Below, in pieces: positions 57,501 through 64,000 of a DNA stretch of 64,000 nt (position 1 is its first letter; the number at the start of each line of letters is the position of its first letter). The translations under genes and the position numbers were made by a program. The DNA comes from Ilyonectria destructans (Eukaryota > Ascomycota > Sordariomycetes > Hypocreales > Nectriaceae). The notes below the pieces were generated by a model. That model was not told where the DNA came from. It did not search any database and worked only from the letters and a program-made list of their open reading frames with translations. The stretch spans positions 930,001 to 994,000 of the forward strand of contig JAHEWK010000006.1 of NCBI GenBank assembly GCA_020740775.1, in the 5' to 3' direction.

Positions 57501-60500
57501 TCCTGCGCCGTGGTACCGCAGAGCTCCTCGCTTGCCAAGAAGAGCACCTACCTGGGCAGAGACTACGTCGTCAACTCCAACGTCGCCTTTGTCAACTCGT
57601 ACTTCGATGCTCACATTGCTGCTGCTGGCTGGCTGGTCAGCAATCCCAGCACTTGGGTTGGCACTTTTGTTGAGGCAAACAACACTGGCCCCGGTTCTGA
57701 TACCTCTTCTCGCTCCACATATGCCCAGGTGCTTTCTGACAGCTCATCATACACGGTAAAGAACATCCTCGGTGATGATAGCTGGCTTGATTCGTCTGCC
57801 ATCGCCCCCTTCTCTGGCTGGCCTGACTCTGTGTACACCGTTGCGACCACTTCCACGACCGCGACCAGCACTTCTACCACGGCTACGTCGTCTGGGACTT
57901 CGACTACAACCACGTCAACCTCTGCTGCATCTGCATTCACTGTTGCCCCTACCCCTACTGGCACCCAGTATGGATCCGTGTCGTCCGCCATTGCGGCCCT
58001 TCCCAGTGATGGAAAGGACTACACCATTTACATCTTGGCTGGTACCTATGAGGAGCAGTTCTCCATCACCCGACGAGGCAAGGTTACCCTCCGAGGAGAG
58101 AGCACCTTTGCCAACGACTTCTCCGGAAACACTGTCTTGATCAAGTTCAGCTACGGAGTGTCTACAAGCTCAAACCAGAATGAACTGACTCCTGTGATTA
58201 ACTGGAAGAACACGAATGGTGATGGCTTGGCCTTGTACAACCTCAACTTCACCAACACGTTCCCCCAGACCAACAGCTACGCCTCCCTTGCCGCTGATTT
58301 CTATGGCACCAACATGGCTGCTTACGGATGTGCATTCAAGGGCTTCCAGGACAGTCTCTTGGTGAACCAGGGCGTCCAGGTCTTCAGTAACTCCTACATT
58401 GAGGGAAGTGTTGACTTCATCTGGGGTTACAGCAAGGCGTACTTCCACCAGTGCTACATCGCCTCCAACACGGCCAACGCGTACATCACTGCCCAGAACC
58501 GACCTTCCTCGGCCTGGGCCGGTGGTTTCGTCTTTGACAACTCGCTCATCACTTATACGTCGAGCTATGGAAGCAGCTTTGGCTCCACGTCTCTCGGTCG
58601 ACCGTGGTCGCAGTACGCCATTGTAGTCTACATGAACTCGTACCTGGACAAGCACATCTCTTCCGCGGGATGGGCTACCTGGGCTTCGAATGATGCTCGT
58701 ACTGGCGTAAGTTCTATCCCAGTTTCTTGTTTTGAATAACCGCTAATAATCGTTAGAATGTTCTCTTTGGTGAGTTCAACAACACCGGACCTGGAAACTG
58801 GACTAGCTCTCGCGCATCCTTTGCGACCAGCCTCAGCGAAACCCAGGCCTCAGCCTACTCCCTGTCAAACTTCATCGGCAGCACCAGCTGGCTCGACATG
58901 ACTGCTTACAACTACGTGCCGAGCTACACCTGGACCAAGACTTCCGACGCCGCTCCTGCTACTACCACCACTGCTGCCGCCGACTGGGCTCATCCTACCA
59001 GCGGCACTGAGCCTCCTGCCGGCGCCGTTCTCGTCTCCGTCGACGGAAGCGTTGATGGTTCGTACAGCAGCCTCACGGCTGCTCTCGCTGGCCTTCCTTC
59101 CGACTCCTCCACGCAGGTCATCTTCATGTACGCTGGTACCTACAACGAGCAGGTTCCTACTGTCAACCGCAATGGCCCGGTCATGATCATTGGTTACACC
59201 GAGAGCGCCCCTGGAAAGACCTACTCGACCAACCAGGTTATCATCACCCAGGCCAGAGGTCTGTCCGTCAGCCCTCTCCCCACCGGCCACAGTAACGCCG
59301 AGACAGCGACCATCGCGACCGCCAGCACCAAGATCGCAATGTACAACATTGATATCATCAACTCGGATAACTTGGATGGCTCGACCGCTAGCTACGTCAC
59401 CCTCGCTGCCAGTATCTACGGCAACAAGATTGGATTCTACGGCTGCTCCTTCATCGGCTGGCAAGACACCCTGCTCACTGGTGCGACTGCTGGATACCAG
59501 TACTACGAGAGCTGCTACATCGAAGGCGCCATCGATTTTATCTGGGGTTACTCCAAGGCTTACTTCAAGGGTTGCACTCTTGGAGCCAAGCGCAAGTCCT
59601 CTGCCATCACGGCCCAGGCTCGCAGCAGCGCTTCAGCTATCGGTGGATACATCTTCGACCAGTGTCTTTTCACAACTGCCCCTAGTGCTACCGTTGATCT
59701 GACTGGAGCCGTGTACCTCGGACGCCCTTACTCCCAGTATGCTGTCGTCGTCGTCAAGAACAGTTACCTCGACAATACTATCCAGGCAGCTGGATGGAAG
59801 ATCTGGTCTGCTACCGATCCCAGGACTGGTGGCATCACTTTTGCCGAGTACAACAACGATGGACCTGGAAACTGGGGCAACAACACCGCGGCCCGAGAGG
59901 CGTTTGGCTATGCCACTCTGCTCACCAGCGATACCTACAGCCTGGCCAGTGTCATGGACACCACCGACTGGATTGACATGACGTACTTTAATGACATCCA
60001 AACGCCTCAGCCCAAGACAGTTGTGACTACTCCAGTTACCACGGCGTATGACGGCACAACCCCTCCTGCTGGCGCATTCATTGTCTCCAAGAACGCAATT
60101 GAGGGCAAGACTACCTACAGCACCATCCAGGCTGCTCTGAACGCTCTCCCCGCTTCCAGCAGTGTGACTGCCACGGTCTTCATCTACCCCGGCACTTACA
60201 ACGAGCAGCTCATCCTTAGCAAGTCTGGCACTACCATCTTCCTTGGTTACTCCTCCTCGCCAAAGGATTACACCCAGAACCAAGTCACCATCTCGTACAA
60301 CACGGGCATTGACACCCAGGCTGATGCTTCCAACTCTGACTCTGCGACCGTGTATGCTACTGGAAACTACTTCCAGGCTGTCAACATCAACTTTGCCAAC
60401 ACTTTCGGCACCACTGCTAAGTAAGTACCCGTCCCGTCGCTTGTCCCTCTACTCAATACTGACCATCACGTAGCTACGCCTCTCTTGGCTTCGGTGTCAA

Positions 60501-62484
60501 GAGCAGCAAGTACGCTGGTCTCTATGGCTGCCAGGTGTATGGAAACCAGGACGCACTGTTGATCAACGGCTACATGTTCGCTTCCAACTCGTACATCGAG
60601 GGCAACATCGACATGATTTGGGGATCTGGAGCCGGATACTTCCTCAACTCGACCATTGCCACGAACCGCGACGGTATCGACATCACCGCTCACAAGCGTG
60701 CCACCAGCACCACCGCTGCCGGCTTCGTCTTTGACCAGTGCACTATCAAGGCCGCCGGAACTGCATCCTACTCGTCCGTCTCTCTCGGTCGCCCCTGGAA
60801 CCAATACGCCCGCGTTGCCTACATCAGCAGCTACCTCGGCTCTCTGATCGAGGCTGTCGGTTGGGACCAGTGGACCAAGACCGATCCTCGTACTGAGGGT
60901 GTCATCTTTGGTGAGATGGGTAACTCCGGCCCTGGAGCTTCGACCAAGAGCCGAGCCTCGTTCGCCACCCAGTTGTCCGCCAGTGACGCTGCGCAGTTCG
61001 AGGTTGCTACCTTCTTCTCGGCCACCGCCTGGATCAACAGCACCTTCGTCTACGCTACGCCGTTCGTTGCTTCAGCTGTCACCCAGACCGCCAGCATCTC
61101 CTCTGCTTCCAGCACTTCCACATCTACCACCACCACGTCTTCAGTTCCCAGCACTACCACCATCTTCACCACCAGCATCTCTACCCTCAAGCAGACGCTG
61201 TCCACAACCACAACTGGTCCTGTGCAGACTACAACCATCAAGACGACCCTGGTTATTGATATTGGAACCACTATCACCCCTGACCCGGCCACGACTACCA
61301 CGTTTGCCAAGAGCACCACTACCATCTCGCAAACCATCACGGAGCCAAATGAAACTGTCACGGCCAAGTCCACGCAGATCATTGACGTCGGCACAACCAT
61401 CACCCCCGATGCTACTACCCAGACTTCGTGGACGACTGTCAAGGTTCAAACTACTTCGCTCGCCACCACGTCCGCCAAGGCTTCTACTATCAAGACCACC
61501 ACCACGGAGACAGCCTACACGACAAGCACCCCCAAGCCTACAACTGTCACCCAGGTCATCAGCAGCACCGTCGAAAGCACCAAGACAACCAGCCCCAAGG
61601 CTGTCACAGTCAAGATCACGACCACCGTCACCTCTGGCACCGGCGGAACCACTACCACCACAGCCAAGGCCACGACTTCATATGTCACGGTTTACACCAC
61701 TTCGACCAAGACCACCTCCAAGACGACCACCATTAGCTGTATCCCTGCGAACAGCGCCAAGAAGAGGTCCTTAGATGAGTTCCCGGCGCCTACCGTGGCC
61801 CCTAGCTCTGATTTCGTCTGGTCGGATGACGTTGATGCTGGTGCTCTCCTGGCCCGCGCAGCAGGTCTTCAAACTGTCACTGTTGTTGTGACCTCGACAT
61901 TCACAACCGCAGTCAAGACGTCAACCATTTCGATTGCAGGTTCCACTGTTTCTACTGACTTGGTCATTACCAAGACTACTGGAAAGGTGTCCACGCTCAA
62001 GGCTGCCACCTCGACCATCACCAGCGTGTCTGAATACACCAAGTATCAGACTACGACCGTCCCTGGTTCCACTTTGACCACCACCGTCTTGACAACGCAG
62101 ACGACTGGAAAGACCACCACCTTGAAGGCGTCCACTGTGGTTGTGACGTCGGCGACTAGCTCTACGGAGACTATCAAGTCCACAGTCACCCTGCCTGCTA
62201 GCACGGTCACAAATGCGGAAACCACCACGCGCACTATCACATCTGTGCTCGACCAGTCCACGGGAACTGTCACGCAGTCCAAGGTGGTCACCTCTGTGGA
62301 GACGGTCACTCTCCCAGGCAGCACCATCACCAGCTGGGCCACGGTCAAGACCACGCTCAAACCCAGTAGCACCGTCACCCAGCGGGCTACGGTGACCAAG
62401 ACTACTACCGTGAAGGTTGGAGCCTCGACCACCGTTACGATTACCAAGACAAGCAAGAGCGCCAAGGCTTGTCCCACGGCCTAA
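54585..62484 (+). CDS. Giant secreted protein with five tandem pectin-methylesterase modules
   Basis: A protein of 2,598 residues in three exons (54585-58706, 58757-60420 and 60474-62484; sum divisible by three). The start is MAKISRWMLLGLCAGSAVHA, a signal peptide. A Ser/Thr/Pro-rich, probably O-glycosylated region (about 25-360) includes GTPGLPGTPGLPGTPG. Five CE8-like beta-helix modules follow at about 366-685, 759-1077, 1117-1426, 1463-1789 and 1806-2124, separated by Ser/Thr linkers. Modules 3, 4 and 5 keep the catalytic patterns FQDSLL/WQDTLL/NQDALL, VDFIWG/IDFIWG/IDMIWG and LGRPW/LGRPY/LGRPW. Module 2 has SQGTLY (Asp lost) but TDFVWG. Module 1 has lost both Asp residues and the LGRPW motif. 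The first conserved Gln of the family is not obvious in any module. A Ser/Thr-rich tail (about 2125-2598) contains a Kex2-like KKR site and no GPI signal. Usual fungal enzymes have one module of about 330 residues. It should act on cell-wall pectin. Confidence 0.92.
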
Positions 62485-62765
62485 TAGGAGGAACATGTAG
62501 TGATAGGGTGTGCATATGATAATGTTTAGCGTTGGGAGATAGCATGCAATGGGAGAGGAGCGGGGTTAGATTTTTATTCTTCATCGTATATTTATTAATT
62601 ATTTTAGAAGATTGTGAAATTTCACTTCCTTCTCAGTGATTTGGCTTTAATATGGTTCTATATGCACTCTAACTGTGAGCTGCAACATATTCGTAAACAA
62701 TAAACCTATGATGAAAGAACCTGCTGCTGTCGTTCAGTTTCCTTCCTCACTCGTGACGCCATCTA

Positions 62766-63803
62766 TCAAGCTCCCACCTGCTGTCGCTGGGATACGTTCT
62801 CCCCTTTATTATCTCGCAAAAAGCTCTCCACCATTTCCCAAGCCGCCTCAACAGTAGGCGGGATTTCCACATGGCCAATAAACCCTCGTCCGTTTGGCCC
62901 GTACCCATTTGCATCATCCCTCAGCCTCGGAATCTCTCCCATTAGAAGATCCAAAAACCGGTCCATTGACCACATCCCATCCTCCTCGGTGAGTATTTGT
63001 CCCTGGCTTATGTAGGCGAGGGATGAAGGTGATGATGCAAGCTCATTCTGCAAGGCTTCTTTGACGCACACCTCCGGAACAATGGTTGGCCAGCTCAAGA
63101 TTTGAAGGGCGCCCTGAGAGATATCCCGGTACGTGTGCTCGAAAGAGGCGACGGTTCTCCGACACATCGTCGGATCCTGGACAACCACAATTGAGTGCGG
63201 CGATCTGATGCCGTGTCTTTCGAGAACCTTTCGAGTCTCAGACGCATTGGCTCCGCAGTTCGTAGATTGATCTTCGACAAGGATGAGCAATCCGCCTTGC
63301 CCGTCATTCGCAACCCTATCAGATCCTGCACCTGGTTGGCCATTGTAGATGGAAAGATTGTAAAATCGCTCAGCAATCGCTTGCAAAACTGCAGCTTCTG
63401 GTTTCCCATCGATCTCGTCGGCGATAGCGTCAAACACGGGATGCTTCTTGACTGCATCATGGAGCAGCGTTGTCGAGTGCCCCACGCCTCCAACGAGTAC
63501 CAGGGTGACGTTGTCATTACTTCTTGGCCGGCCATCAGAGCGGTTGCTTGTGCGCCCAGCTGCCCAGGAGAAGACCGTCTCGGCAGTAGAGAGCACTGCG
63601 GATGCACAAAACACAACCACTTTGTCCCTTGTCGATGACAGATCGTCGGAGTTGCCGTTCGAGGTGGAGGGGGAGCTGAGGAAGGATTCCAGAGCCGTGG
63701 CGCTAGATATCTGTTCATGTGCTAGAAATGACGAGACGACATTGATCGACAATGCCACCTGCGACATACGTGGCCCGGTAGATTCCGGGACCGAGGTTTC
63801 CAT
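62766..63803 (-). CDS. YdcF-family (DUF218) protein
   Basis: A soluble protein of about 345 residues, one exon. I chose METSVPESTGPRMSQ (63803) as the start, since the 32 residues of the longer frame to 63899 are not family-like. Family motifs run in order: VLVGGVGHSTTLL, VEDQSTNCGANASETRKVL, VVQDPTMCRRTVASF and GEIPRLRDDANGYGPNGRGF. They match the E. coli YdcF pattern closely. YdcF has a Rossmann-like fold and has been reported to bind S-adenosylmethionine, but its role is unknown in bacteria and fungi. The fungal protein has an insert of about 50 residues between the first strand (KVVVFCASAVL) and the glycine loop. It is convergent with the giant pectin-esterase, about 280 bp away. Confidence 0.88.
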   Translation of the reverse strand: METSVPESTGPRMSQVALSINVVSSFLAHEQISSATALESFLSSPSTSNGNSDDLSSTRDKVVVFCASAVLSTAETVFSWAAGRTSNRSDGRPRSNDNVTLVLVGGVGHSTTLLHDAVKKHPVFDAIADEIDGKPEAAVLQAIAERFYNLSIYNGQPGAGSDRVANDGQGGLLILVEDQSTNCGANASETRKVLERHGIRSPHSIVVVQDPTMCRRTVASFEHTYRDISQGALQILSWPTIVPEVCVKEALQNELASSPSSLAYISQGQILTEEDGMWSMDRFLDLLMGEIPRLRDDANGYGPNGRGFIGHVEIPPTVEAAWEMVESFLRDNKGENVSQRQQVGA

Positions 63804-63899
63804 TGTAAGGGACGACGGGACGATGGATGATTCCGTGAAGAGGCCAGTGAATTGTAAATGATGCGGTGCGTTCCAGCTTGAGGACGATCTGAACCCCAC

Positions 63900-64000
63900 T
63901 CAACCCCACCGTGGATAAGATGGTGGATGAGTAACTAAAGTCGAGGGCGGAGCTTCCCTGTTAAGCGAAGACCCGTTGAAAGATTGTTTAATCGCGACCG
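63900..64000. other. Right edge of the window
   Basis: The last 100 bases hold the upstream flank of the YdcF-family gene. Nothing else is recognisable. Confidence 0.3.

Noticed and set aside
55100..62500. Many long open frames on the minus strand and in other frames of the giant gene
   Set aside because: They are by-products of the biased Ser/Thr codon use of the real gene; none has a coherent domain.
1..64000. CRISPR arrays, bacterial operons, prophage or intact transposase/reverse transcriptase genes
   Set aside because: None was seen; intron structure and gene families show fungal nuclear DNA, and no transposase or reverse transcriptase motif was found in any frame.

Overview
The window is nuclear DNA from a filamentous ascomycete, most likely a plant- or soil-associated Sordariomycete. 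Genes are broken by short GT-AG introns of about 45-80 bp. Families restricted to filamentous fungi are present (HsbA-like surface protein, Zn(II)2Cys6 activators, full-length ABCB pump, fungal NLR and membrane-anchor relics, a pectin-esterase giant). The only RNA gene I can support is an intron-bearing tRNA-Pro. Species cannot be named from sequence alone.

Layout. (1) 1-5.3 kb: the 3' end of an ABCC transporter, a pisatin-demethylase-like P450 and a metallo-beta-lactamase-fold lactonase, which look like a detoxification group. (2) 6.9-12.9 kb: a maltose-utilisation (MAL-type) locus with a GH13 alpha-glucosidase and an alpha-glucoside permease divergent from a shared promoter, then a Zn(II)2Cys6 regulator. 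The shared promoter carries several inverted CGG pairs. (3) 13.6-18 kb: HsbA-like secreted protein, AlaX-type tRNA-editing protein, short Na+/H+ antiporter. (4) 18-20.9 kb: gene-poor. (5) 20.9-33.6 kb: an FAD monooxygenase fused to a polytopic membrane domain, an AT-rich tract, the wreck of an NLR-type gene, an 11-exon ABCB multidrug pump and a divergent Zn(II)2Cys6 factor; this may be a small specialised-metabolism group. (6) 33.8-40.3 kb: SulP sulfate permease, DUF1275 membrane protein, bicupin oxalate decarboxylase. (7) 42.2-46.5 kb: an unusual protein kinase with a Cys-rich N-terminal region, a broken membrane-anchor gene and the tRNA. (8) 46.8-51.2 kb: a second Zn(II)2Cys6 factor, paralogous to the first and sharing its 24-nt zinc-finger exon, divergent from an NAD(P)-dependent epimerase-like gene. 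(9) 51.2-54.6 kb: gene-poor, with degenerate tandem repeats. (10) 54.6-62.5 kb: a secreted protein of about 2,598 residues with five pectin-methylesterase-like modules in tandem. (11) 62.8-63.8 kb: a YdcF-family protein.

The most unusual items are the five-module pectin-esterase with inactive N-terminal and apparently active C-terminal modules, the monooxygenase-membrane fusion, the Cys-rich kinase, and the inverted CGG operators in the MAL-type promoter. Exon borders were read by eye from GT-AG sites and frame; exon sums were checked to be multiples of three for most complete genes.
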